Origin: Streblospio benedicti
Lineage: Eukaryota; Annelida; Polychaeta; Spionida; Spionidae
Assembly (NCBI GenBank): GCA_019095985.1
Contig: CM032665.1
Coordinates: forward strand, 38,132,160-38,196,159
Length of the DNA stretch: 64,000 nt
Direction of reading: 5' to 3'
Positions within the stretch are counted from its first letter, which is position 1, and each line of letters starts with the position of its first letter. Shown one piece after another: positions 22,501 through 32,766 of the stretch. The translations under genes were made by a program, and so were the position numbers. Below the pieces are notes generated by a model that saw only the letters and a list, made by a program, of their open reading frames with translations, searched no databases and had not been told where the DNA came from.

Positions 22501-24363
22501 TTGTACATGTAGGACGGGCTGCTGTGCTGGACGGCGGGTGACCGGTTGTTCTGTGGTCAGATGGACTACACGTGGCGGCTGCTCGGATCCATGATGCTGC
22601 TGTTCCCGGGAGAGGGCGCGGCGCTCGAAATATGCACAGGTAAAGCGCCCGATACAACATACCACTCTGTTAACCTTCTTATAGATAACTTTCGTAGTTA
22701 TAAGGCTAAAACAATTCACTATCACTAGGGTAAACACTGACCATTTATCTAAGAGGCTTCTCCCTAGTTATACGCATTGTTAAACAACCTCAAATTTCAG
22801 GTGTCATCCTCTCCTGCTCGCGGGCATCTCGATGTAATGGTTCCAGAAAACTATTTTTATATTTTGTAATCTGCCCCACTATTTACGAACCACTGTTGTT
22901 ATTGTATATCCTGACCTACAGGCCCCACGCCGGACCTTCTGCTCTACATCACGGGCGTGGCCATCTCCGAGGCCTGGAACGTCTGGGGCGAGCGGGTCAT
23001 CTTCTTCGGCTGCTACGCCCAGTGGAAGGGGCTCGGAGGCACAGGTGGGTAATAGGAACACGTGTATAGATCATACAATACATCATACTTTACATGTATG
23101 TATGTGACGTTTATACATAAGCGATGGTTGTTCAGACACCAACTAGTAACTTCTAAATGAGCCCATGTAAATCATTCTATAATATGTAAAATTAGAGATC
23201 ATTAGATTTGGTAAAGCAACGTGATCAATTTTCACATCATAATTCAAGCAAAGGCCTATTGTTTTTAAAGATTATGGACGTGAAATCTAAATCAACCTAA
23301 TTCGCTCGCATTGGTCTTGTGAACAAAGCTTTCAAGAGGTACACCACAGTCACTAGGACAGTGTGTACTTAAGAATTTGTACGTGACCGGTCACCCAATG
23401 CCTATATGCTATAACATATGACATCTTATCTACCTCCCACTATTCAAACAACCATGAGCGGCAAAGCACCAGAACTCATCCAGTATACCCCCGTATGTGA
23501 TTCCAGGTATGATCAAGATGCGTCTGAACGGCAAGAACAAGCAGGTGCACCGTGTGCTGCGGACTGAACGCGCCGACTGCGCCGTGCACTCCGGCAGCAT
23601 GTTCGTCACGCACGAGGTGCCCGACAGGTGCAGCCCCATGGCCGGTGAGTCATAACGCACCCACTTCATTCACTCACGAACACAGTGTCCTGATGACTGT
23701 CCTGGTGATCATAGTTGAGCGAATGCTCTTAATTTGTACATTTATGTGTACGGCAAGATTAGTTGTCTATGTATGTGTATGTGGTTACATCAAACTTGTG
23801 AGTTTGTAAGACTTGTTTAAAAACCATTACGTCAACTGATCGTTAACAAGTATGGCTTCTTCATATTATCAGCAAACACTTATGGGCATATCATTACATC
23901 GTGTGATCTTACTGAGAATAGATGCAAGTTTTACAACTCTTGCGAAACAGTTGTGTTCAGATTATTGTAATAGATCTACATAGAATCATTGCACGAACAA
24001 GTTACTTACACTTGCTAAAGTATTAACGTTGGTGTAAATCATGTCCATTTATCTGCAGGTGACATAGACATATGTCTTGAAAAACCCGAATGGGTGAACC
24101 AACCCCAGCATTTACTGCGCGACAACCCGGAAGCGAGCTCTGCCGAACCGAAAACAACGGATTTCGGTTACAAAGTTCACACTTCCAACTCCAACTCTGA
24201 AGTGAATACTCCGCGCAGAGATCCAGAGATCATAGTTGTGGACATTGAGAATGATCTGGATTTCGCATCGGCTGAGACAGTGATGAATGGAAAGCCAGCA
24301 AAATCCATTTACTTGCATATATGTACTATTATTCTGCTGTTAGTGATGACATTTCTGCCATAA
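16408..24363 (+). CDS. Extracellular protein with signal peptide, propeller-like C-terminal half and GPI-type tail (10 exons, complete)
   Basis: Exons 16408-16556, 17019-17133, 17508-17672, 18182-18376, 18816-18917, 19394-19552, 22513-22639, 22922-23044, 23507-23644 and 24059-24363 join in phase into 525 codons. The ATG has an ACC context. Residues 1-30 form a signal peptide (hydrophobic LLCLVTAVFLRAAPASS). Residues 89-208 are Cys-rich. Residues about 255-425 alternate beta-like strands; VDYKDGLLCWTAGDRLFCG resembles a YWTD (LDL-receptor class B) blade with CWTA in place of YWTD, and two or three further blade-like segments follow. The last exon is acidic and ends in a 19-residue hydrophobic stretch right at the stop, preceded by small residues (MNGKPAKS), the layout of a GPI-anchor signal; a tail-anchored single membrane span is the alternative. 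N-x-S/T sites occur at residues 61 and about 199. Exons are very GC-rich against AT-rich introns. I do not recognise the family; the propeller reading is inference. Confidence 0.8.
17019..17133 (+). CDS. GPI-type gene exon 2
   Basis: Acceptor TTCTGTAG, donor GTACGG; 38 full codons after a shared Ser. Contains the sequon NTS and strand-like AQLAYDG then HVIAYQ, fitting the first extracellular domain. Confidence 0.75.
17508..17672 (+). CDS. GPI-type gene exon 3: Pro- and Cys-rich
   Basis: 55 codons, phase 0 to 0, containing WCSTYRPPCFPLYDPYS and DCRDCRAGPFG. The acceptor is the NAGNAG pair TAGCAG, 23 bases past a pyrimidine tract. The nearer AG at 17484-17485 has a better context but leads to an in-frame stop after 37 codons, whereas the site chosen keeps the whole exon open and in phase with exon 4. 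Confidence 0.65.
18182..18376 (+). CDS. GPI-type gene exon 4
   Basis: 65 codons, donor GTGAGC. Two in-frame acceptors are possible, after CTCTACAG (starts YNHIAQ) or 18 bases later after TTGCCCAG (starts VYFLVTG). It has strand-like VYFLVTGVLGP and VVQLRVLAG, paired cysteines (GCDACR) and the sequon NCS. Confidence 0.75.
18816..18917 (+). CDS. GPI-type gene exon 5
   Basis: 34 codons, acceptor CTGTGCCCAG, donor GTACGT, phase 0 to 0. No cysteine; strand-like VDVHLKPG and GLQFFFQ suggest part of a beta-sandwich or propeller. Confidence 0.8.
19394..19552 (+). CDS. GPI-type gene exon 6
   Basis: 53 codons, acceptor CTGTGCTGTAG, donor GTGGGC. Begins with a run of five arginines (ITRRRRRQH), then LTLFRVTDSGEVHVIH, a blade-like pair of strands. 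The Arg run is unusual in a secreted protein and could be a convertase site. Confidence 0.8.
20340..20770. repeat. Probable interspersed element in intron 6, bounded by G and C runs
   Basis: A G run at about 20391-20400 and a C run at about 20759-20767 bracket AT-rich sequence with several degenerate copies of AGCACTTTTGACCCT (near 20498, 20529, 20634 and 20695). No coding potential. I cannot name the family. Confidence 0.4.
21153..21325. mobile_element. Diverged relative of the 48287-48575 MITE
   Basis: Shares, in the same order, AGATCCA...GGGG, TCCCACCAA-like, ACTTCATTTT, ATGAAATCCC and AAAAACCTGGATCT with the element at 48287. No terminal inverted repeats are left. It lies in intron 6 of the plus-strand gene. 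Confidence 0.45.
22331..22512 (+). repeat. Four tandem copies of the exon 7 splice acceptor and first 20 coding bases
   Basis: Units start at 22331, 22375, 22419 and 22463, followed by the true exon at 22513 (periods 44, 44, 44, 50). Each starts GACGGGCTGCTG (AACGGG in the fourth) right after an AG and carries ACTGTGTTCTGCAG or a close variant as the next acceptor. The first three copies hit an in-frame stop within ten codons; the fourth leaves the frame. Confidence 0.95.
22513..22639 (+). CDS. GPI-type gene exon 7: YWTD-like blade
   Basis: 42 codons plus one base, donor GTAAAG. DGLLCWTAGDRLFCGQMD is the strongest propeller-like motif of the protein. The acceptor, ACATGTAG, is poorer in pyrimidines than those of the upstream decoy copies. 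Confidence 0.8.
22922..23044 (+). CDS. GPI-type gene exon 8
   Basis: Phase 1 to 1, 40 full codons, acceptor CTGACCTACAG, donor GTGGGT. Strand-like LLLYITGVAI and ERVIFFGCYA, separated by a Trp-rich turn (EAWNVWG). Confidence 0.85.
23507..23644 (+). CDS. GPI-type gene exon 9
   Basis: Phase 1 to 1, 45 full codons, acceptor GTGATTCCAG, donor GTGAGT. MIKMRLNGKNKQVHRVL then CAVHSGSMFVTHE has the strand pattern of a further propeller blade. Confidence 0.85.
24059..24363 (+). CDS. GPI-type gene exon 10: acidic stalk and C-terminal anchor signal
   Basis: Acceptor TTTATCTGCAG, 100 codons and TAA. A hydrophilic Ser/Asn/Glu/Asp-rich stalk ends in the hydrophobic SIYLHICTIILLLVMTFLP at the very C-terminus. 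The base composition is less GC-rich than in the other exons. Confidence 0.85.
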
Positions 24364-24504
24364 AAGTAGGTTGTGATTGAAAACTGTTGCTGCAATTTTG
24401 ATAAACTGCAATTTTCTTATTAGAAGATTAATGTCTAGTTAGAACTCACATGCTTTGAACCCTTCAATATTTGAGGTGTTATATGTAATTTTCTATTTGG
24501 GCTC

Positions 24505-24510
24505 ATTAAA
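24505..24510 (+). terminator. Poly(A) signal ATTAAA of the GPI-type gene
   Basis: ATTAAA lies 142 bases past the stop codon; it is the first common hexamer downstream. Confidence 0.4.
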
Positions 24511-26606
24511 CATAACTTATCTGTGTTGATATATATATCTCCAAAACTCAACGCACTTTGCTGTGAGCATCAGTGTAAAAATGTTGTAATTACGGCGTAT
24601 AGGGAACAACGTACAGTAAGGCCAGCTGGGTACAAACGTACTTGCGGTTGTCAGTGTATTTTGGTGAGTTAACAAAAACCTTCTTTGGAAAGTCAACCAG
24701 ACATCCATGGCCATTTGACGGTGAATCAGGAATATTTTTGCTGTTACATATGACATTCCTATATGCTATATATTATTATCATGATGATAATAATTTATTT
24801 CATACATCTGGCACGTGTAGTTCTTTCGAATTCGTATCTTTGTGAGAAAACAGTGTCTTTCTGAGTTGGTACCCGAGAAAAATAACAATGCTTCTAATTA
24901 TACTCATTTAGATAGATGTAAAATGATGGAAAAGAATGAACAGCCATTTATCAAACTGTTGCATATCTTACAGTGCTTAAGTTAACGAAGTTAGTTACAT
25001 GTTACCAGGATTTCAGGATTTACTGAGCCATTGTTATTATGTTGACACTTGACAGGTAAAGCCATGTTGATGATCTAAGATAAACGAATATATACACTAC
25101 AAAATGTTATTTGTGTCTTCATTCACTACATGATATTACTTTGTCATATTATATTACTTGGCAACTGCTACATCTCTATACATGGAAACCACAAAGTCTC
25201 ATTTCAATCGTTTTATGTTGTTTGTTTTCTTTAGGATCACGAGAAATAACATTTAGACACACAACAATGTCAATAGAAATTTTGATAAGTTGATGAATTT
25301 TGTTATTTAAAGAGAACTTGTGAAACAAAAACGGTGAATTAACTTCATAGTTATCGTTTCTTGGTACCATAGCTAATGTCATGCACAACGCAACCTTGTC
25401 GAGAGTGTTGTTTACATTATGAGAAGGATAATTTTACAGGACATCGTCATGGCAGTGTAGCAGCAAGGTATGCACAACATCGCTGTGCTTGGACTTACTG
25501 TACTGGGCATGTGCATCTATGTTGGGTTTTGCTGATTTTGTGGATCCATTTTCAAATATTCATATTCATATGAGAATTCTATAGATATAGCAGAATGACG
25601 TCGGCAATGCGTTTTTCTATCGCAATGCTTTCAAGCAAGAACATTGTTTTGACACAATAGAAATAGAGTTTACCAAAATTGAACACAGTTGATGTTCATT
25701 AGGCATGGAAGCATTGTATCAAGTTTGAATGCATTCTCACAAACATTTGCAAAGCTATTGCAGAAAATGTTAAAAATGGATGAAAATGGCCCTATGGTTT
25801 GAAAAGCACACTTTACTTGGCAACGTGCCCAAAATTGAATCACCTTAGTGTCACGTCATATCAAATAGTTATGTAAGGTTTGAACGAAATCCCTTCATCG
25901 ATAAACACTCCGGCTTGTCTTGAGACAATCATATATACACAGTTACAAATGAACGAAACACAAGGCTTTCACTTCAGCTATTGAAGCTACGCAAAAAAGG
26001 TATTTAAAAGTCATCATAATTAGAACGAAGTCAAGAAATGAATTTCCGTAATCATCTATAACCCTCATAATTATGTATAAATCCACTAGGCGTAAGTGAC
26101 AAACCACATTCCAACAAATAAAGCAGTTAAATCAAATATTTACGTCAAATTAGACGTGAGAAATGTCGAGAGAAAATCGCTGACCAAACACTTGTTTCTC
26201 CTGGCATTGTTCGTGTGTTTGGTCTTTAGAAGTGTCAATCTGAACAAAGATTGATACAACATAGATGATGACAAAATAAAAACGGTATCCAAATAGTGGT
26301 AGGTAAACTGCATAATTTAGCAAAACGCGAACATAACACTCTTCAAGCACTCGCGTGCCAGCTTCAAGTAGTAAGAGAATATATAGTTTTGTTCAAATTA
26401 CATTGAATTTTATATATGAAATTCGACATGTATTAGTGTCTTGCGTATATAAATGAATTGGGACGGATGGCCAATAATTCAGACAGTTCTAAGTCTGTAA
26501 TTAGTAAAACTTACACTAAAGAAACAAAGAATTACATAGACGCCTGAAATATGTGTTAACTACTCACAATCATAAGGCTGATTTGTAGTTGCCATATCTT
26601 TTCATT
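24511..26606. other. Intergenic DNA, no feature seen
   Basis: AT-rich sequence with no supportable exon, repeat array or RNA gene. Confidence 0.5.
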
Positions 26607-27585
26607 TTAATATGAATTGCATTTCTTCCTTATCTGATATAGGCATTTAATAAACCGCAGATTAATTTACAGACAAGTCTTTGTCGTTTTAGAATTTTAT
26701 ATATTGCCATAAAAGTCACGTCTAATCAAATTCCTGAGTCTAAAAACAAGGTCAAGTCTACAATAACAATATTATCGACAAATTATTTAAATCAAAATAT
26801 ATAATTCTAATTCCACTGATCATCATGAACATTAATTTATGAGCTTCCGAAAATACATTATCATTAGTCTACAAACGTGTAGAGGCACCTGGCCTTGTCG
26901 CCAATTGTTCGTCCATAAGACAGTCAAAATACATTGATAATGTATAATAACAACCAGTTGACTTATTGCACTATTCAAATGCTCTTTCTAACAACTTGTG
27001 ATTTGAATAATAAGCCCGAACTAGATGAGAATGATGCACCCTTCATTCATCAGATCCACTTGCATCATTTGAATGTATGGCCTTCTGTTTAACGAGCGAG
27101 CACTTTAAGCATACATGACCATATCAAGTTCACTAACAGTGCCTAATTCATGGGCTGTTATATTTTTCGTCACAGTGTCTGTCCAACACCCCCACACCAA
27201 CACGGACTGGGATTAAGGTCAATTCTTACATTACCTCAGTTAGATTATGCTTCATATTAGTTCTACCAAATAGAAAACTACGAGGTCAGAAGGTAATAAG
27301 ACATTCTATCTTTATTAGAAAATTCTAAGAATAAAAAGCTATTTCCTCTAATTACTTGCTTCTTCTAAACCTTCAAATAAAATTATTAGTTGTTATTGCG
27401 TATTATTCGTAAGTGAACATACGATTGGATAAATATTAATAAGTCATTGCCAGCCATACTTTGAAAGTTTCTGGAAATATATTAAATATTTCAGATGATT
27501 CACGGCAAATACAATTAGCGAATGTTGTCATTAATTCATACCCTTGTCAATATAACAGTGTTTTTCTTTCTTTTGACTGATGTAA

Positions 27586-27700
27586 GCTTGTGTGGAATAG
27601 TGGATAGAAAGTCGTTCTCGTGACCAGAGGGTCCTCAGTTTGATTCCTACCGTGTCTGGTGGTGGGTGAAGAGCAAGCCCATCCCTAACTGGGTCCATAT
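27586..27700 (+). mobile_element. tRNA-derived SINE
   Basis: A-box TGGAATAGTGG at 27593-27603 and B-box-like GTTTGATTCCT at 27638-27648 at tRNA spacing, with a seven-base anticodon-like loop on a five-pair stem (anticodon would be GAC). Weak acceptor pairing and a GGTGGTGGGTG tail make a SINE head more likely than a working tRNA-Val. A second copy lies in the duplicate. Confidence 0.6.
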
Positions 27701-28519
27701 ATGCATACTGATCCAAGACACATAATTATACCTTAAATAGATAACATAGAATGAGAAGGTTGTTAATGACCGGTGTAAATTATGTAAAGTCGACTCGGTG
27801 TATTATAGTAGAATATAAAACATTGACATTTACATTTCTTCAGACTAAAAGTAGCTTGAAAACCTGAGGTAGAGTTGGTGCACTCATAAGGGCAGCCCGA
27901 AAAAATAGTAGTAATTTTTAGAGGAGGTCTGTTTTCAAACAAATTGGTGTGGGTGGGTGGCTTAACACCATACCATGCGGTTAATCGTGAATACCATGGC
28001 CATAATAAATGGTAGCCATTTTATCATAATTGTCATTGAATCTGAAATTATGTTATAGGATATTTGCCTGACATTGATGACCGCCGTTCATTTTTACAGC
28101 CCAAAAACATGTTAAACCCAATGCTGTGCTTCTGATCGTTCAACAGGGGACTTAGAAATCACATATGCCTTATAATAATGGAAAAGTCGCCGCATTAAAA
28201 ACACAATAGATAAAGTTGAGAGATATGTACATTCGATTTATTTTCGTTGACAATATTACATCCTAATCTTCAAATATTGGCAGCGTTGAATCCAATTGAA
28301 CCCGAGACCACAGGTACACACATTAAACTTAATTAATTTAATGTGTCGCCTCTAAATGAATATGCCAACAAGAAAGGAAACTGTATTGACATTGTTTACT
28401 TCGGCGTTCGGATCCTCACTTGTGAGACGTTTAATGGCTTGTTGTGCCACAAATGTATCAATTACAGACTATAACAAACCCAGCAATCCAATCAGCATGC
28501 CATGCCTTTAATCTTCTGA

Positions 28520-28718
28520 TCACTGTTTGTTTTCCTTGGACTTGTGTTCACAATTATAAGCGAAAACGACAAAGCCGCTTTTCTCTCCTTCACTTGGGGC
28601 ATGACATGAGCGAATAGCACGGTGTAACAATGTGAAATTCCCTTTCAGCTCATTACCTTTAATCAAATCTCTAATGTGGCCCATAAATATGTCTAGCTGT
28701 TTGCCTGCTTCATTATAT
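28520..28718 (-). CDS. Candidate terminal exon (left duplicate of 34681-34879)
   Basis: Bases of the exon are the same as in the right copy. Here the acceptor reads ACTGCAG, slightly better than in the right copy. See 34681-34879 for the description. Confidence 0.35.
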
Positions 28719-28907
28719 CTGCAGTAAGAAGCGAACGTATGACAATAGGGGAGACTTCAATGCAGCTAGCCCAGGAGAAGTTTTGCAAATACATTGTTGC
28801 AGGCCTGTTGTTCAGAAGTAAATTTAATGAAAATAAGCAGCATAAAATGTACTAGCACTCATCGTGGTAAGTGTTGTCCGATCCCATTAACCGCTGGCAG
28901 ATTTCAC

Positions 28908-29015
28908 CCAAGGATGTGTTCCTTTGCGGCCTCTTCTCGGCGGAAAAGTGTTGGCGAAAGTGTCACTCCTTTGTCTAGACCAATGTGTTTTCCAAGAGCA
29001 ATCATACAAGCAGAG
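28908..29015 (-). CDS. Candidate internal exon (left duplicate of 35073-35180)
   Basis: Same as the right copy throughout the exon. See 35073-35180. Confidence 0.35.
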
Positions 29016-29092
29016 CTGACAAATTAGCCAAATGAATTGCGCAAACCACTCGATTGACAAAGGTGCTGAATTCAAGTGTTTAAGTGCTGCAG

Positions 29093-29259
29093 GGCAGGAG
29101 CTACGGACTGGTGTACAGTGTCATGGGCTTTAGAACACTCCAACATTTTTCTTGGTATTTATATGTTGGTGAAGATTTTTATTCACAGAAAGAACTGTGT
29201 ATCTGGGCCTTGGTGTTCTGCAATACAATTATCTTGTTTTCGCGTCTTAGGGGCTCAGC
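29093..29259 (+). CDS. Candidate exon of a membrane protein (left duplicate of 35258-35424)
   Basis: Same open frame as the right copy. The two substitutions between copies inside the frame are third-position and synonymous (Thr ACA/ACG, Ser TCA/TCG). Confidence 0.3.
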
Positions 29260-30460
29260 GTGAAGCATGAACCCTGTGTTATATTGTGATGTCTTTCTAA
29301 ATGGATGACCATAGATGAAGCAGTGCCTTTGCATATTAAAAATTTCAATAAGCTTTTTAAGTAAATAGAATCAGAATTATGAAATGAGAAAGCGCTTTAT
29401 TTCTAATGTACATGTATTAGAATTCATATTATGTTGACACAAATTAACAAATATTTGACTTTTGACAAATATTGCTTTGTGCTTTTTCATGTTTTCAGAA
29501 CACAATAGAAATGAAGGGGGGATTGAAGGGCCCACTTGCAGACCAATCAAATGATGTTTCCAATAAGTAATGTTTTCATATGAGCTTACATTTCTTACAG
29601 TATGATACAACATCCTATATAACAACCTCCAAAATATCTTCGTGTGGGTGTAAGGTGGCATATGAATTGTATCTATGGCATTATTAATAAAACATAAAAC
29701 CTAATAAGTTAAGCGTCTTTCCAAAATGATCACAACTACATGTTCAAAGTGTACTTTAACTCAGCAGAATGGGTCTACTTTACCGAAGTTTTAATGTATC
29801 ACTATTTGCTAAGATCCTAACAATAGTCCCTCTAGCCGACGCACCCCAGGCTAGAGATAATTCTCCTGTTTTCACTGCAGCTTATCCTGGTAAATTTACG
29901 CATATTAACTGCAAACACGATTATGTTATTTCAACCACAAATATTTGATCTCTCGAATTGGATTGCAATCTGCTTTGAAAGCAGCTGGTGTACTTTTAAT
30001 ATATTTCATTGGTAGCTGGCAGATAAGTGGGTGATTTCCTTTTGGTTGCTTGGAGATTAATGACTCTAAACATACTTATGAAAACACAGTCTTCTACCAC
30101 CATTTATCTCATAGATAAACCAATGCATAAATTTGATAAAGTTAGAATATATAGCATAAGCAGTGTTATGAAGATACACAATGGAGATGGTTCCAACATA
30201 TTCATATGGGGTAATTGTGTAGCTTGACAGTTGACATGTACTCATGTGTTCTTGCACACCCTAATGGATTGAAAGTAATCGAACGTTCTCCATAACATGC
30301 CAGCGTGTTTAAAACAAATACTTAACAACGCCACCCTTTTTTCATAGTCCGATACAAGCTTTTGAAAGGTTTTTGGGCCCAACGAAAGAGAACTACTGCA
30401 AGTCTTAGAACGCATTTGCTTCACATGTATATTCGGAAGTTGTCACTTGAGCTGTTAGAC

Positions 30461-30582
30461 CGCAAAATATAACCAGCCGCAAAACATAACCAGTTATGTT
30501 TTGCGTTAACGCAAAACGTAACCACACCCCTGAAAATGGACTTGGTGACGCAAAATATAACCACTGCCGCAAAATATAACCA
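30461..30582. repeat. Array of CGCAAAAyrTAACCA units
   Basis: Five direct units start at 30461, 30478, 30510, 30549 and 30568, and one inverted unit is at 30493-30505. Such irregularly spaced short repeats are typical of the subterminal region of some DNA transposons. Confidence 0.85.
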
Positions 30583-30814
30583 CGGCAAATGTGCACTATT
30601 CTTAACATACAGTAAAGAGTATTTTTGTTTTACTAGCCTACGACTGTATCGGATATATTTACTCGAGTCATCCAATGTTTAGTGCTTAGAGTGGTCTAGC
30701 TGGGGCATTTGGTAATGGCGCACTTCTAGATGGTTCTGTCTAATGATTATTGATTAATTGAGATTAATGCTGTCCTCCATAAGGAAATAAATAACACATA
30801 TCTATCTACTTCAC

Positions 30815-31210
30815 TGTACTTGGTTCTAGCCCAAATGTTTTATCACTTCTCGGTAGATGTTATTTTGATTCTTTTCAGCATGTGAGCTGCCGTTATGGAT
30901 TTTTGAGCTGTTGATTTTGGATGATTCTTTTTCCTTTCTGGGTCGTCTGGGGGTGGCGGACGGGGGCCGGGACTAACTTGCTCATCAATATGTCTTTCTG
31001 CTTAAAAGTGGCCATGCTGACAATGTTCATAAAGATGTTCTTGTGTTAATGTGTGCAATTTCCGAATGATCCCATGAGCCTGCCTTCTCAATCAGTCCAT
31101 CTGAAGGTCACAGAACGTTATTCCAGACGATCCCATAAGTTCTGGCCACAGAATATGCACACGAGCCACCAGCTATCAATGCCTATATGAAATTTAGGGG
31201 TTAATGCGAG
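30815..31210. repeat. Interspersed repeat, copy 1
   Basis: Aligns with 53350-53915 over several blocks, for example TTTCTGCTTAAA, CATAAAGA, CAGTCCATCTGAA and TATATGAAATT, with one copy lacking a block near its start. No known transposase or polymerase motif. Confidence 0.7.
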
Positions 31211-32666
31211 AGAACAGACTTTTTGATTCCGGGATAGCTGTGATCTGAGCTGGAACCTTGGAGCATACCTCTGTGAAAATTATACATAAGCAAGACTTCC
31301 ACACAGTGTCAATATATGATATATATGATGCTAGCGTTGAGCGAAAAATTTGACAAGCACCTGCAAAATTGATGATTTTCTTGAATATCTAACGTTTTTT
31401 AACCAGTCTTTTTCTTGTATTAGCATTTTTGTCTCTTCTTGGTGTGCTTGAATGGGAACTTGCTCTGGTGTGTTGTGTGGTTCATATGGTTAATGGAGGT
31501 AAGGACGAGATGTTAGGCTTTAGTAAGAAACTTTTCTTATGAACCTATAAAATCAACAAGTATTACACAGTTTAGCTGTAGCTTGATGTGTGGTTTGTTT
31601 TTACCAAACATCGAGCACTTTTACAGAACTCGGCATCTTCTCCAGTGCTACTGGTCACTTTAACTGTAGTCTTTGTTGACTTGCGCACCTATGGTAGGCT
31701 CAAAACTGTCCATGCTAGTATGATAGCAATTGGGTGCAGTAAGATTAGAAGATTTCCACTTATATGCATTATCCAAAATCACAATTCTCCTATATGTAAA
31801 ATTAAATACTCTTAATATAAAATTGAGAGGTGGCCATTTCTTGTATTAGACTGTTCTGTGAAGCTTCAAGTCTTTTTATGGAACCTGTCTTAGTAAAACA
31901 TTAAAATGGTGAACATCGTATTCAGCAAAAATAGATGAAAAACTAATACTTCTTAAAGATGCATGTAAACATCATAAGTCAACAACACTCTTAGTTTGCC
32001 CATCACTAATTATTTTTCACGAAGATCGCTTCCATTGAGACTGTATTTAATAATCTTTAGCCACCACTGTTCACCTTATTATAAGTAAAACGGCAAGTTG
32101 TGTACAAAACGTACTATATACGTCGCGTAACATGTTGAACCAGTCAGTTTTCATATTCTCTAAAGATCTTTTCGGGGCCCCACTGAAAATCAGTCATCCT
32201 AATACTGTGGAACTCTTCTATCAAGCTATCTTGGAGGGGGTATCTGCCGTGGGTGCGGATGTACTTCTGACAGGTTGAGAATGGAACCCACCAATATACC
32301 TATTTTTTGAGAAAAGTGACCCACAGTTATAACGAAATCAGATAACTCGTTTCTTATATTTTTATTTTTTATTTTATTATTTTCATCCTCTCTCTTTCAT
32401 CTCTAAAATTACAATGATCAACACCCAAAAACCCGCCAAAACAGTACCATCTTAGCATATAATATACTACAAACTATATACACATAAACCTATTTACACT
32501 TTGCAAATATCATGCAAATCATGACACTCCCGACAAGAAGTAGATATGCAACAATCAAAATAAAACTGTTTTTATACAATGTTATGGTGTACATTACAAA
32601 GAATTATTCTGGTTGATAGTTGCAGTATAGTAGTAAATAATCAATACTTTGTACAAATAACTGTCA

Positions 32667-32766
32667 NNNNNNNNNNNNNNNNNNNNNNNNNNNNNNNNNN
32701 NNNNNNNNNNNNNNNNNNNNNNNNNNNNNNNNNNNNNNNNNNNNNNNNNNNNNNNNNNNNNNNNNN
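32667..32766. other. Assembly gap, 100 N
   Basis: Exactly 100 N. The sequence on its right restarts inside a region already given at 26607. Confidence 0.99.

Larger units (their letters stand above)
26607..30452. repeat. Left copy of the gap 2 duplication
   Basis: 3,846 bases matching 32767-36616 (3,850 bases) with scattered single-base differences and small indels. The match stops sharply at 30452, where the left sequence changes to a CGCAAAATATAACC repeat array and the right continues differently. Confidence 0.93.
30453..32666. mobile_element. Possible haplotype-specific insertion, truncated by gap 2
   Basis: Sequence present only in the left contig, starting where the duplicated copies part. 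It opens with repeats of CGCAAAATATAACCA and includes a repeat shared with the stress-protein gene intron (30815-31210). No long open frame. A misjoin or a true structural difference are alternatives to a transposon. Confidence 0.4.

Noticed and set aside
27586-27660. Functional tRNA-Val (GAC)
   Set aside because: A and B boxes are present but acceptor-stem pairing is poor and a SINE-like tail follows.
29377-29661. 94-codon minus frame, also at 35542-35826
   Set aside because: Differences between the two copies change amino acids (Thr/Met, His/Arg) and there is no splice support.
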